Shown here: positions 7,326 through 16,869 of the stretch, piece after piece
How positions within the stretch are numbered: the first letter of the stretch is position 1
How the letters are laid out: each line of letters opens with the position of its first letter
Source: Planctomycetota bacterium
Lineage (GTDB): Bacteria; Planctomycetota; UBA8742; UBA2392
NCBI GenBank assembly: GCA_020638635.1
Contig: JACKIE010000001.1
Span: 124,001-188,000 of the forward strand
Direction of reading: 5' to 3'
DNA length: 64,000 nt
Made by a program: the position numbers and the translations under genes
Notes under the pieces: model-generated
The model's input: only the letters and a program-made list of their open reading frames with translations
The model's database searches: none
Told to the model about the DNA's origin: nothing

Positions 7326-9230
7326 CTACTTCTCTACTGGCGGGGCGCTGGGCGGCATTTTCCCTGGCAGCGCCTTGGGATCGATCTGCTTGTCAATCGC
7401 GCGACGGTAGCTGGATATGAACGTATCCACCTTGGCCTGGCTGCGCACCAGGCGCAGGCTGCCGTCGAAGCGGGTCTTGACCGTCCCCGGCGCGTTGTTG
7501 GCGCTTCGGTAGTAGTCAGCAAGCTTCAGCGCGGGCATGGACGCGGCTTCGCGCTCCCAGCCCGCAATCACAACCTGCTTGTCTTCCTTCATCTGGTCGG
7601 TGCGGATGTAGTACTCCCACGAGTAGGTCATCACGATCACGTCGTCGCGGGCAGACTTGGCCTGCGAGTAGGCCTGCGGCCAGATCTGCACGGCGTAAAC
7701 ACTGCTGGTGTCAACCTCGGCCAGCAGGGCATCGGTTTTCTCGAGGAAACCGGAAATGAACTCGCTGCGGTATTCCGCCCACTTGGCGATGTCGAGCATG
7801 AAGCCATTGCCGTCTTTCTCGGTGAACTTCACCGGATCGAAGTCCGCCTTCTCTTCCTTGGTGCGCAGGTAGTCGAAGGCCGCCTTGCTGATCTCGGCCG
7901 GGAAGTACTTCCAGTCCACGCGGCGCTTTTCCCACTTCGCTTCGCGGGCGTCCTTGTCGTCCTTCTGTACGCGTTCGCGTCCGGCCTTCTGGTTGTCCTT
8001 GTCCTGGATGGCCTGCCACGCCTGGTGGGCCGGGTGGTTGACGGTGTGGAATCCGGAGTACAGCAGGTGGCCGTCAATCAGGCACCAGTAGCGGTAGCTC
8101 AGGTACTCCTGCAGGTTCGCAATCTGCTGCAGGATCGACATGCGCGCCGCCACGGCGCTGGTGTGCATCTTGACCTCGGCCTTGGTGGTGCGTCCGCAGT
8201 ACTGCTCGATGAGCGCGCCGTTTTCGCGGCGGATGAGCGCCTTTTCCTCCTTGGCGTCCTCCTTCCATTGCTCCTTGCGCGCCTTGAGGTCGTCGATTTC
8301 TTTCTGCGTGGCGTTCTTCCTGGGCTGAACCTTCAGTTTCTCCTCCAGGGCCTTGTCCACCACGTCGTCCACGTTGTCGAGCTGGTTCTCGTAGCCGATC
8401 AGCTGGTCGATCACCATCAGGTGGTTGCTCCAGACCAGATAGTTCGCGGGTTTGCGATCAGTACCCTGTGCGGGCGCGACCAGCTCGAGGTTGCCGTTCT
8501 TGTACACCTCGCCGATCCAGAGCAGCGAAACATCACTCACTTCGCCCGTCAGCTGGATCAGGTCTTCGTACACCTCTTCGTGCAAGCCCGGGTTGGCCAT
8601 CACGTCTTTCCAGATCATCTCCAGGGTATCCGGGTCCTGCTCGCCGCGGGCACCGTACCAGTTTGAGCACCACTTGACGGCCTGGCGAATCTTCTCATCC
8701 TGCGACATGAAGCGCACCCGCGCCACGAGCCGGTACAGGCCGGGCGCAAGCGGCTTCTTCAGCGCCGGCAACGAGAAGCGCACCAGCCCGTAACTGCCTT
8801 GCGTCTGCTCGACGGTCACGGTCACCATCTGCCCCTCGACCAGGCGGCCGGGGTTGCGGGGATCGATCTTGGGCTCCTGCACGGCCTCGGTGGTAGGATC
8901 GCGCTCTAGCACGGTGTCGTAGTAGTACAGCTCAACGTTGACGCGCACGCCCGTAAGTTGGCCCTTGGGCAGGTCGGTGCCCATCGGCACGCGGTCAGCC
9001 TCGAAGTCCGTCCAGACGTCGCCGGAAATCTGCATGCCGGTGCCGGCGAGGGCGAGATTGGTGTTTCGGATGATGACGCGGTTTTGCGGGTAAGTCTCTT
9101 CCGGGGGTCTGCTTTCGGGACGGGCCATGCGGACCCGTTCCATGGGGAAACCGATGTAGTCATCCTGCGCCGACAGCGCGCCGGAAAGCAGCGCCAGCAC
9201 AAGCGCTGCCATGGTGATTCGAATTGCCAT
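7326..9230 (-). CDS. large secreted protein, paralog B
   Basis: 634 residues with a clean signal peptide (MAIRITMAALVLALLSGALSAQDD; cleavage expected after SAQ or ALSA). No known domain is recognised. The mature protein is rich in charged residues with a lysine/glutamate-rich helical centre (about residues 290-350). It is the paralog of 5320-7263, sharing collinear blocks along the whole length, including PLAPGLYRLVARVRF, LIDGHLLYSGFHTVN and YSWEYYIRTDQ. Paralog A keeps a signal-anchor-like N-terminus, whereas this one looks exported and cleaved. The giant pseudopilin-like gene lies upstream on the same strand, followed by its own hairpin, so joint transcription is uncertain. Confidence 0.82.
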   Translation of the reverse strand: MAIRITMAALVLALLSGALSAQDDYIGFPMERVRMARPESRPPEETYPQNRVIIRNTNLALAGTGMQISGDVWTDFEADRVPMGTDLPKGQLTGVRVNVELYYYDTVLERDPTTEAVQEPKIDPRNPGRLVEGQMVTVTVEQTQGSYGLVRFSLPALKKPLAPGLYRLVARVRFMSQDEKIRQAVKWCSNWYGARGEQDPDTLEMIWKDVMANPGLHEEVYEDLIQLTGEVSDVSLLWIGEVYKNGNLELVAPAQGTDRKPANYLVWSNHLMVIDQLIGYENQLDNVDDVVDKALEEKLKVQPRKNATQKEIDDLKARKEQWKEDAKEEKALIRRENGALIEQYCGRTTKAEVKMHTSAVAARMSILQQIANLQEYLSYRYWCLIDGHLLYSGFHTVNHPAHQAWQAIQDKDNQKAGRERVQKDDKDAREAKWEKRRVDWKYFPAEISKAAFDYLRTKEEKADFDPVKFTEKDGNGFMLDIAKWAEYRSEFISGFLEKTDALLAEVDTSSVYAVQIWPQAYSQAKSARDDVIVMTYSWEYYIRTDQMKEDKQVVIAGWEREAASMPALKLADYYRSANNAPGTVKTRFDGSLRLVRSQAKVDTFISSYRRAIDKQIDPKALPGKMPPSAPPVEK

Positions 9231-9283
9231 CTGAACGTCCTCCTGGCCCCAGTCTTTTACGCGACCCCTGATACGCCAAACGC

Positions 9284-9308
9284 GGGGCGGGGCAATGGCC
9301 TCCGCCCC
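9284..9308 (-). terminator. GC hairpin after the giant pseudopilin gene
   Basis: GGGGCGG (9284-9290) pairs with CCGCCCC (9302-9308), extended by GGC/GCC with one bulged base. It lies 25 bases past the stop of the 9334-13944 gene on the minus strand. The T-tract is poor. Confidence 0.45.
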
Positions 9309-9333
9309 ACGATTCGGTTTTTTCCTCCGCCGC

Positions 9334-12300
9334 CTAGTACTCGATGACGAACGCGAGTTTCCTGGGCGGCGTCATGACGGTCACCTTCACCTCCAGCAGG
9401 TACGCCGTGACGTTGTTGACCACGATGTCCTTGCCGACGCGGAAGTGGGCGCGATACAGCAGCACGCCAACCTTTGTGCCGGAAGGCAGCATGGCCCCCT
9501 GAAGGCTCATGCCGCCGTAAGCCCAATAGTCTTCGTCCTTCACGCCGCTGCCTTCCCGGATACCTGACGCCCCCTTGTGCTTGACGTTCTTCAGGTCGGT
9601 CTTGCCGCCTCCGGCGTTGATGGTTCCGTAGTCGTCAACCACGCCCCACTCCATCTCGACGTGCGAGCTGGTGCGCAGGGTCAGACCTTTACCCTGGTAC
9701 GGGTCCCAGTCCGGGCGAAGTTCGGTCCAGCTGATGGTGCCGAGGCGCACGGGCAAGGCGTGCAGCATGTTGTCGTCGCCCTGGATCGGCAGGAAACCGT
9801 TTTCGTAGTAGCAATCCGTGCCGTCCGGGTCGTAGCGGCTGTAGATCTGGAACTTGGTGGGGTCGATCTCTACCGCCGGATCCAGCGGCTTGTTTGCGAT
9901 ACGGAAGTCATCGACGGTGGCGTTGGCCACGGCGACGATGTTCGAGTCGAACTTGAACACGGGGCGCGCGGGCTTTACCAGGTCGGCCTGGTCGTCCGCT
10001 TCGGCGTAGTAGGTGCCGTATGCGCCGGTCGTGGTCAGGTCAACCTGGCGGCGGAAGATGCAACCCACCGTCAGGCGGTCTTCCGGGTTGATTTCCAGCA
10101 GCATTGTGGTGGTGCGCTGGATGTTGTAGCCCGGGGAGCCCTGGGGCTCCGTGGCCGGCAGGGCCTGGTCCGTCAGGGGCGCGTGGCGACCGTCGTTGCG
10201 GAAACCCTTGGGCTGGTTGATGTCGGTGTCGCCGATGAATTCGACGGGTTGGACCTGGCGACCGTCAAGCCACAGGCGGTACGGGTTCTCCGTGTTGCTG
10301 TTGTAGGACATGGTGAAGCGGTGCCAGTCGTGCGGGCGCAGCATGATCGCGCCCAGCGTGGCGCCGCCGACGTACGTGGCCTTGTTCAGGTCCACCCACG
10401 CGTCGGTCCGGGCGTACAGGAAACCCTTGTTTCCGTCGGCGTAGCCGCGGTCATTGCAGACGTCGTTGGTGCCCGTGTATCCGCCGAGGGGATTGGCCAC
10501 GTCGAAAATGCGCCGCATGGCGGTTCCGAACTGACCGACTGTCTGGGGGGTGCTGCCGGTCGGGCCCGAGACAATGTTTGCGCCAAAAGCCTCGGAGAAA
10601 TACAGGCGGGTGAAGCGCAGCACGCCGCCCGGCTCTTTGTACACGAAGAACTGCACGCCCTCGAAGTCCGCGCTGGCGTTGCGATTGGTGCCGTCCGGAG
10701 CCTTCAGGTTGTTGCTGTCCTTGAAGCGCCCATAGGCGGTAGCGCCGAACAGCGCCGAGAAGTTGTGGCTGGCGGGATCGATCTCACCCAGTGACACCAC
10801 CACATCTGCGGACAAGTGGTTGGCGCCCTGGGGCGGCAGGTCCCACTTGATCCAGAAGTCCACGGTGCCTTCGTAGTAAGGCATGTTGGACAGGGTCTGG
10901 CGGTTGTTCTCGGCGTCACGGTTGTGCTGGTCGCTGCCACGGAAAGGCGGCGCCAGGCCGATCAGCCGCTCGCGCATCAAGGGGTCGTCCGTCGGGCTGG
11001 GTGCACTGGTTGGATCCAGGTAGCCGGCCTGCTTGGGATCATCCACGCCGTCTTCCTTCTCCCCATCGGCATACCACGCGTACGGGCGGATGGGCTGGAA
11101 GGGATTGTCCGGTTCCTGGGCGCCGCAGGGATAGCGCAGCAGCTTGAGACGGGGCACACGCCCCAGGCCGCGGATGCCGTAGGAGCCCTTCAAACTGCGC
11201 TCAGCGCGGGGGCGCAGCGCACCGCTGCCCAGGTAGGCGCCGTCCGGGTGCAGGGTTGCGTACTTGGTGGCCTCGTCGCCGCTGTCGGCATTGTCGAACT
11301 CGTTAGCCAGGCCGCCGCCGCCGACCGCGAGAGCCTTTTCCTTCGAGCGCGGCGTGGCGCTGGAGATGAAGTCGTCAAATGCGGCGCCGGTTTCCCAGGG
11401 CAGGTGCCCCCACGCCTCGTCGCGCCCCAGCGAGTCGCTGTTCACGCCCTGCACCTTGACGTTCTGGCCACCGTTGAGGTACTGGAAGGCCGTAGATTTG
11501 GTGCGCGCCCGCAGGCTCTGGTTGAAGCGCGCGTGGAATGTCAGGTAAGGATTCGTGTCCTTCATGTCGTCGAAGGGCGTCTCGTCACGCGGGTTCATGA
11601 ACACGTAGCCGAAATCTCCTGAGGCCGCGGTGCGGGGGTTGTGTCCCTTCACGCGGTCCTTGGCCGGGCTGGGCTGGCCGGCCTGGGCCTTTTCGTAGGC
11701 GATAGCCTTGCCATCGTCGAGATCCTTCAGGAAGTCCACGTGGTCGCCCTCGTTGACCCTCCAGATGCCCATGTCCAACTCATCCATGGAGAAGGGGCCG
11801 CTCTTGGTGTCGTATTTGGTGAGGGTGGTCAAAGCATCGACGGTGGTGGGCTGAGCGCTGGTGGACCTCGTGTTGATGTCGGCCACGGACGGCGATGTGA
11901 CCCAGTCGCGCTGGCTGGCGTGACGCATCACCTCATAGATCTGCACGGTAGTGCGGACCTGGCGGCGCGCGACGGGCAAACGCTGGTCGATCGGCGTCGA
12001 GGACGTGGTGTTCTCGAGCCCCGGCTCGGGTGCCATGATTTCGCCCTGACTGAGGATCTCGTACACGCCCATGCTGGAGAAGCAGATGGGGCTGGAGGTC
12101 ACGACCAGGTCCATGCGATCCACGTTCATGTGCAGCGGGTAATCCACGTTGTAGCGCGCGGTCAGGTTCACCGGGCACAGGGCGGCGCGGATCATGTCCA
12201 CACAGCTCTTCCAGTACCAGGCGCGGAAGTCGGACGGCGCCATGGCGACATCGCTTGACTTGATGGCGTTCGCCGCGTGGTTGCAGTTCGCCGCGTCCGG

Positions 12301-13944
12301 CAGCAGCTTCTTCGGGTAAGCGCCCTCGACGGCCTGCGAATTGCGCTGCAGACTGCTGCGCGGGGCGCCGACCAGGTCCGGGATTTTCACGTTGCTGCGG
12401 TCGTTGTCGTTCATGCCAAGCAGGATGCCGCGGCAGAATCGGGCATCGAAGTCCTGCCAGCTGGTGAAGGGCGCCATGGCGCGGACGCGCATCACTTCAT
12501 CGGCAAGGGCAGAGGCATAGTCTTCGCCGCCTCCCTGCTGGCTGCTGGTGGCACCCGACTTGCCCAAAGATGTGGAGATCGGACCGATCGGCACGAGCTG
12601 GAAAATGGCGCGGTTGTCCTCACCGCTCGGGTACCAGTACCCCTCACCCTGGATACCGGTGCCGGACAGGTCTGCGCGGTTGTTCTGGCGCCCGATGTCA
12701 GGCGTGCCTGAAATCTGGTGGGCCACGTCCACGGCGAACTTGTCCTTGATCAGCTTGTTGCTCTGGGTGATCTGGTCGTGCTTCTGGAAGAACAGCAGGC
12801 GCGCCTTGGCCTCCAGGTTGGCGAACAGGCACACCAGTACCGGCTTGGGAGCCGTGTTGATGTTGACGGGCGCCTTGCCGAAGCCGGACGCGGCGGGTTG
12901 CCAGTCAGGCCAGCCGTCGCGCCCGTCCATGTCGTTGCGCGAGAAACCTTCGCGGTTCAACTCGAGCTCCGTCAAGCCCAGGGGGTTGGCGTTCTTGTCT
13001 TCGTCAACCTTGTTGTTGCTGTCGCAGAAATCGCGGTACTTCTGGTCTACCCAGCTGTTCACGGTGATGAAGTTCATCGCCAGGTCGTACATGCGGTCGC
13101 CGTTCTCGAAGCCGTGCCAGATCGGGCGAAGCTGCTCCTTGCTGGTGAAGACCCAGCCGTTTTCCTCGGCCACCTTCATGAACTCGTCCACCACCACGGC
13201 CGGCAGCGGATTGTCGCGCCCGCTGGGTTTGCCGCGGTTGAGCCAGGAGTCGATGGCGTCGCCCAGGGTCAGCAGCACCTGGCGTAGACGCTGGTCGCGG
13301 AAGTTGTTGATGTTCAGCAGACTGGCGGCATCCACGGCGCGTACGCGGAAGTAGTCACCCAGTTCCTCGTAGGTGCCGCTGGGCCCGTAGCGACCCTCGC
13401 CGGGGAAGGGAACGTCCTTGTTCGGGATCTGGTTGGCGTTGATGCCGTCAGCGTGGTAACCGGTCACTCCGCGGGCGAAACTCGGGTTGTTCTTGTCCGA
13501 GCCAAAGCCGGTCTCGTCGCCGCCGCGGTTGTTGTCGCCGTTGAAGTCAACCCAGTTGCCGTCGCCGGCCGTACCTGGCGAGGTTTTGGATGCCGCTTTG
13601 TTCCAGCTGACCGACGGGTTGGCAGCGTCCAGCGGTTGCAGCGCGTAGCGGCGCGGGTCGTACTCGGTGCCCGCGTCGTCCAGGCCGGCCACGCTGGGGC
13701 CTATCCCCTCATAGTGCTTCGTCGTGGCCTCGGCGCGCAGGCGGGCGATGGAGTACTCCACGCCGTCCAGCGCGAGATCCAGGGCGCGCTGTCGATCCAG
13801 ATAGTTCTGGGCGGCCTTGCGTTCGGACAAGGTCACGAAACTGAAGGACGTGCCGATGACGAAGAGCGCCACCAGCAGTCCCAGCACCACGACCAGCATT
13901 GTACCCCGTCTATTTTGACGGGCAGACTGAATTCGATACGTCAC
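9334..13944 (-). CDS. giant PilX/GspK-like pseudopilin with LamG-like C-terminal part
   Basis: 1536 residues. The start is GTG at 13944, backed by GGAGG six bases upstream. An ATG lies 15 codons in but would remove the basic leader. The N-terminus is prepilin-like: a short basic leader (RQNRRGT), a hydrophobic helix (MLVVVLGLLVALFVIGTSFSF) and a following amphipathic segment (ERKAAQNYLDRQRALDLALDGVEYS) as in PilX and GspK. Residues about 190-420 carry GspK-like features (SLLNINNF, APVNINTAPKPVL, both typical of the GspK helical insert). Residues beyond about 1000 contain a LamG/concanavalin-like jelly roll, with EGTVDFWIKWDL, RLWLDGRQVQP and VDDFRIANKPLDP. GspK proteins are usually near 300-350 residues, so this is about five times longer. 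It is probably an exported pilus-tip or surface component. The VWA gene lies just upstream on the same strand. Confidence 0.8.
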   Translation of the reverse strand: MTYRIQSARQNRRGTMLVVVLGLLVALFVIGTSFSFVTLSERKAAQNYLDRQRALDLALDGVEYSIARLRAEATTKHYEGIGPSVAGLDDAGTEYDPRRYALQPLDAANPSVSWNKAASKTSPGTAGDGNWVDFNGDNNRGGDETGFGSDKNNPSFARGVTGYHADGINANQIPNKDVPFPGEGRYGPSGTYEELGDYFRVRAVDAASLLNINNFRDQRLRQVLLTLGDAIDSWLNRGKPSGRDNPLPAVVVDEFMKVAEENGWVFTSKEQLRPIWHGFENGDRMYDLAMNFITVNSWVDQKYRDFCDSNNKVDEDKNANPLGLTELELNREGFSRNDMDGRDGWPDWQPAASGFGKAPVNINTAPKPVLVCLFANLEAKARLLFFQKHDQITQSNKLIKDKFAVDVAHQISGTPDIGRQNNRADLSGTGIQGEGYWYPSGEDNRAIFQLVPIGPISTSLGKSGATSSQQGGGEDYASALADEVMRVRAMAPFTSWQDFDARFCRGILLGMNDNDRSNVKIPDLVGAPRSSLQRNSQAVEGAYPKKLLPDAANCNHAANAIKSSDVAMAPSDFRAWYWKSCVDMIRAALCPVNLTARYNVDYPLHMNVDRMDLVVTSSPICFSSMGVYEILSQGEIMAPEPGLENTTSSTPIDQRLPVARRQVRTTVQIYEVMRHASQRDWVTSPSVADINTRSTSAQPTTVDALTTLTKYDTKSGPFSMDELDMGIWRVNEGDHVDFLKDLDDGKAIAYEKAQAGQPSPAKDRVKGHNPRTAASGDFGYVFMNPRDETPFDDMKDTNPYLTFHARFNQSLRARTKSTAFQYLNGGQNVKVQGVNSDSLGRDEAWGHLPWETGAAFDDFISSATPRSKEKALAVGGGGLANEFDNADSGDEATKYATLHPDGAYLGSGALRPRAERSLKGSYGIRGLGRVPRLKLLRYPCGAQEPDNPFQPIRPYAWYADGEKEDGVDDPKQAGYLDPTSAPSPTDDPLMRERLIGLAPPFRGSDQHNRDAENNRQTLSNMPYYEGTVDFWIKWDLPPQGANHLSADVVVSLGEIDPASHNFSALFGATAYGRFKDSNNLKAPDGTNRNASADFEGVQFFVYKEPGGVLRFTRLYFSEAFGANIVSGPTGSTPQTVGQFGTAMRRIFDVANPLGGYTGTNDVCNDRGYADGNKGFLYARTDAWVDLNKATYVGGATLGAIMLRPHDWHRFTMSYNSNTENPYRLWLDGRQVQPVEFIGDTDINQPKGFRNDGRHAPLTDQALPATEPQGSPGYNIQRTTTMLLEINPEDRLTVGCIFRRQVDLTTTGAYGTYYAEADDQADLVKPARPVFKFDSNIVAVANATVDDFRIANKPLDPAVEIDPTKFQIYSRYDPDGTDCYYENGFLPIQGDDNMLHALPVRLGTISWTELRPDWDPYQGKGLTLRTSSHVEMEWGVVDDYGTINAGGGKTDLKNVKHKGASGIREGSGVKDEDYWAYGGMSLQGAMLPSGTKVGVLLYRAHFRVGKDIVVNNVTAYLLEVKVTVMTPPRKLAFVIEY

Positions 13945-13982
13945 GTCTTGCCTCCGTTGACCAGGCAGAGGAACCAGCAACC

Positions 13983-14060
13983 GGGGATTCTTGATTTCGG
14001 GCTCCGGGCTCAAGCGCCCCACGCTTCCTCGCTCAAGCCGCAACCCGAAATCGAAAACCC
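13983..14060. repeat. inverted repeat with GATTTCGGG arms
   Basis: Left arm 13983-14015 and right arm 14030-14060 share complementary blocks (TTGATTTCGGGCT with CAACCCGAAATCG, and CTCAAGCG with CGCTCAAG-type segments). It fills the gap between the VWA gene and the pseudopilin gene, both on the minus strand. It resembles the other intergenic inverted repeats in general style but has its own sequence. Confidence 0.6.
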
Positions 14061-14933
14061 TCAGGCGTCCAGGTACGTCCCTCCCGCCGCGTCCGCCAGA
14101 CGCTTGTAGTACTCCTTCTCGTCCGCCGACAGCCCGATACCGGTGATGTCCAGGGTGGTACTCCTGCCGTCCTTGCGCCAGCGCTTCACCTGCGCCAGCA
14201 GGAATTCTCCGGCATCCTTGTACTGCTTGCGCTCCTTCTCGAGTTCCTCGCTGAGATCCTTTGGTTCGCCGGGTTTGCCCCCCACGATCATGGTCGCCGA
14301 ATCCGGCTGCTGCTCGAAGCACTCGCGCAGCATGTTGTACATGTTGGACTCACCCTTGGCCTCCAGCTTCTTCAGCCACTCCTTGGCGCGACGGGCGTTG
14401 TCTTCCGTGGCGGCCTGCAACTCGCCGCCTTCGGCGAAGTCCTGCACGCTGCCGAACGTGACGATGTTGAAGCGCAGGCGCGGGTCCTTGCGTTTGGCGA
14501 GTGCATCGAGCGAGCGTTCCATTTGCGCGATCATGTGGTCAAGACGCGTGGTTTCACGCGAGTCGTCAACGGTAATGCTCTTGGACATCGAATTGCTGAT
14601 GTCGAGCAGGTACACCCGCGTCTTCAGCTTCGTGTCCTCAACCTTTGGCTGCTCATTGCCCTCGGACTTCTTGCTGCCGAACTTGATCTTGGGGTAGGTG
14701 GTCGGCCGATCGTGGCCGTCCTGCACAGGCTCCGAGACCGAACGGGTTTTTGTTTCTTCTTCACCCTGGTCGCCTTGGTCGTCTGCTGTCGGCCTCCCTG
14801 GTTCTTTGGCCGCGTCCGTGCCCTGGGCAGAAACCGGAAAAACCACAGCCAGCATCAGCACCAGCACGCAGAGCGCGACCGCGAAGCGCACGGTGATCGT
14901 GGTTTTCAGGTTTTCCGGCATGGTTTCCGGCAT
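14061..14933 (-). CDS. secreted von Willebrand factor type A domain protein
   Basis: 290 residues from ATG 14933. A signal peptide (TTITVRFAVALCVLVLMLAVVFPVSAQG) precedes an acidic, probably disordered region (about 35-95). A VWA domain starts at YLLDISNSMSKS, which contains the metal-ion-dependent adhesion site DxSxS. Further residues include FNIVTFGS, typical of the VWA second strand. The MIDAS Asp-x-Ser-x-Ser is intact. The in-frame codons upstream of 14933 give no signal peptide, hence the chosen start. It sits directly upstream of the giant pseudopilin-like gene on the same strand, so a surface or adhesion role together with it is possible, but this is inference. Confidence 0.85.
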   Translation of the reverse strand: MPETMPENLKTTITVRFAVALCVLVLMLAVVFPVSAQGTDAAKEPGRPTADDQGDQGEEETKTRSVSEPVQDGHDRPTTYPKIKFGSKKSEGNEQPKVEDTKLKTRVYLLDISNSMSKSITVDDSRETTRLDHMIAQMERSLDALAKRKDPRLRFNIVTFGSVQDFAEGGELQAATEDNARRAKEWLKKLEAKGESNMYNMLRECFEQQPDSATMIVGGKPGEPKDLSEELEKERKQYKDAGEFLLAQVKRWRKDGRSTTLDITGIGLSADEKEYYKRLADAAGGTYLDA

Positions 14934-15279
14934 TTCACCACAAGTGACTGACTTTTCAAGATTTGCGCCATGGGTTGCGTGCGTACTGCTATCGGTCCGC
15001 AGTTCTGTGGTGCAACCTTGGTGCCATCGCCTCCGTGCAGCTCGAGCACAACTAGTCAGGCGCCTGGGCTTATCAATGTAACAGCCTGATTCGCTTGCAC
15101 TTATGCACGCAACTGACAGCCGTGACCAACCCAAGGGGAGGCGCATCCCTGCTCTGCGCGCATCTTTCGCGTGACGAAGCAGTAACACCCAGTCACCCCG
15201 GGGAAATTGTACAAACGGCGTTGCCCGTTGGACGTATATAGAGTGTCATGCATTGTCGCGAAATGCCGAAGGGACACAG
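14934..15279. other. 346-base intergenic region, divergent genes
   Basis: The VWA gene leaves leftward and the HEAT-repeat lipoprotein gene rightward, so this region should hold both promoters. A TATATA sits about 45 bases before the lipoprotein ATG, but no -35 element at proper spacing was found. No additional reading frame or clear repeat is supported. Confidence 0.4.
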
Positions 15280-16689
15280 ATGCGCACTAAGTTGCCTGTT
15301 TTACTGGGATTGCTGACCGCCTTCCTCGCGCTCGGGGCGGGTTGTTCCAGCACGCCGGCCGAAGCCTCGGATGGCGAAGCTGACCAGCATGCCTACGTTG
15401 ACGACAAAACGTTGGAAGCATTTGATTCCGACCTGCGCGCACTTTCCTTCGCGGTCTCGCGCGGCAATGAAGACGAAGAAAAGGCGATGCGCACCAAGCT
15501 GAGTGAAAGCGCGCGCCTGTACCAGAAGGCCCTGATCTCGGCCTTGTACGACGACAGCTCGACGGCGCGCCGCGCGCTGGCCGCGGTGATGCTCGGCTTC
15601 ACGGGCGACGCTTCCGTGATTTCGCCGCTGCTCGACAAGGTATCTGATGAAGACGAGCCCGAGCGCGTTCGCCTGAACGCAGTGTTGGGCCTGTCTACCA
15701 TGGGCGACAAGCTGCGTGACCACGACAAGCATTCCGCGTTGATGTCCACGTTGAAGACGCAGATGGAAGTGGATGAAAGCAGTTACCGCATGCGCCGCGC
15801 GGCTATCATGGCTTATGCCGTGGCTTTCGACGGCGCGCAGAACGACAGCATCCTGCCGCTGCGCAACCGCTTCCTGAGCGACGGCGACGTGCGCGTGCAG
15901 ATCGCGGCCATCAACGCCATGGGAGACATCGGCGACACCAACGCCGTGCCGGACCTCGCCGTGGTAGGACTCGACCACCCGGACCCGGACATCCGGGCAT
16001 CATCCGCGGTTGCGCTGGGTAAAATCGCTGACCCGACCCGCGTGCTGCCGGCGCTTGCAACAGCCTGCCTTGACGACAGCGCCATCGTGCGCCGACATGC
16101 CATCGACGCCATCAGCAAGCACTACGGCAGCGATCCGGAGCGCGTGTTCGCCACCATCATCACCGGCCTGAGCGACTTCGACGAACGTGTACGCGAAGCG
16201 GCTGCTCTGGCGCTGGCGCGTCTCGACGACGTGCGCGCCATCGACTCACTCCTGCAGGCCACCGGCGACCGCACCGCAATCGTGCGCCAGGCCGCGGCCA
16301 TCTCGCTGGGTGAGCTGATCACGCCGGATCGCGAGAAAGAAGCTTTCCCGCTGGTGGAACTGCTAGCTGACCAGAACTCTACGGTGCAGTCGGCCGCACT
16401 GACCAGCCTGACACGCATCACCAAGAAGGATTTCGGCGGTGAACAGGTTCGCTGGCAAAGGTACTTCTATACCCAGTACCCCGAGCTCGACCCGGCCAAC
16501 ATGTATGGCGACGGGCCCAAACCGCGCGTGAGCTCAGGCATTTCCAACAGCAGCAGCCGCCGCACTACCAGCACGCAGCGCACGACGCCTCGCACCACGC
16601 AGCGCACGAACACCAACCGCACCAACACAAACCGAACGAACTCCAGCCGCAACCAGGGGCGTACCAACAACACCGGCCGGAACCGCTAG
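15280..16689 (+). CDS. HEAT-repeat lipoprotein
   Basis: 469 residues from ATG 15280, with AAGGGA placed six bases upstream. The N-terminus is a lipoprotein signal (VLLGLLTAFLALGAGCSS) with lipobox LGAGC, so the protein should be lipidated and exported. Residues about 80-390 form a series of HEAT-like repeats of about 30-35 residues, each with paired helices and a recurring [A]VxALGxIGD pattern (for example AINAMGDIGDTNAVPDL, SAVALGKIADPTRVLPAL). These are protein-interaction scaffolds. The C-terminal 60 residues are Thr/Arg/Asn-rich low complexity (repeats of TNRTN), probably disordered. A strong hairpin follows. No partner is indicated by the neighbours. Confidence 0.9.
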   Translation: MRTKLPVLLGLLTAFLALGAGCSSTPAEASDGEADQHAYVDDKTLEAFDSDLRALSFAVSRGNEDEEKAMRTKLSESARLYQKALISALYDDSSTARRALAAVMLGFTGDASVISPLLDKVSDEDEPERVRLNAVLGLSTMGDKLRDHDKHSALMSTLKTQMEVDESSYRMRRAAIMAYAVAFDGAQNDSILPLRNRFLSDGDVRVQIAAINAMGDIGDTNAVPDLAVVGLDHPDPDIRASSAVALGKIADPTRVLPALATACLDDSAIVRRHAIDAISKHYGSDPERVFATIITGLSDFDERVREAAALALARLDDVRAIDSLLQATGDRTAIVRQAAAISLGELITPDREKEAFPLVELLADQNSTVQSAALTSLTRITKKDFGGEQVRWQRYFYTQYPELDPANMYGDGPKPRVSSGISNSSSRRTTSTQRTTPRTTQRTNTNRTNTNRTNSSRNQGRTNNTGRNR

Positions 16690-16704
16690 AGCGCGCACGT
16701 TCCA

Positions 16705-16733
16705 ACGACCCCGGGAGCGGCCCCCGGGGTCGT
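16705..16733 (+). terminator. strong hairpin terminator after HEAT lipoprotein
   Basis: A perfect 11-bp stem: ACGACCCCGGG (16705-16715) and CCCGGGGTCGT (16723-16733), with a seven-base loop. CTTCATCTGT follows, only a weak T-tract. Confidence 0.75.
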
Positions 16734-16869
16734 CTTCATCTGTGCAGTGCCGGTCGTTCAGTCACGTTTGCGGCGGGGGAAAAGGGACCGAATCGGGTCG
16801 CTTGCTTCCCCTGACCTGCACTGCTAACGTGCCGCCCACACAAGGGCTCCGTGTCGTCCAGGGTCGCAG

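Noticed and set aside
9577..10794. 405-codon plus-strand frame opposite the pseudopilin gene
   Set aside because: Shadow of the conserved minus-strand coding sequence.
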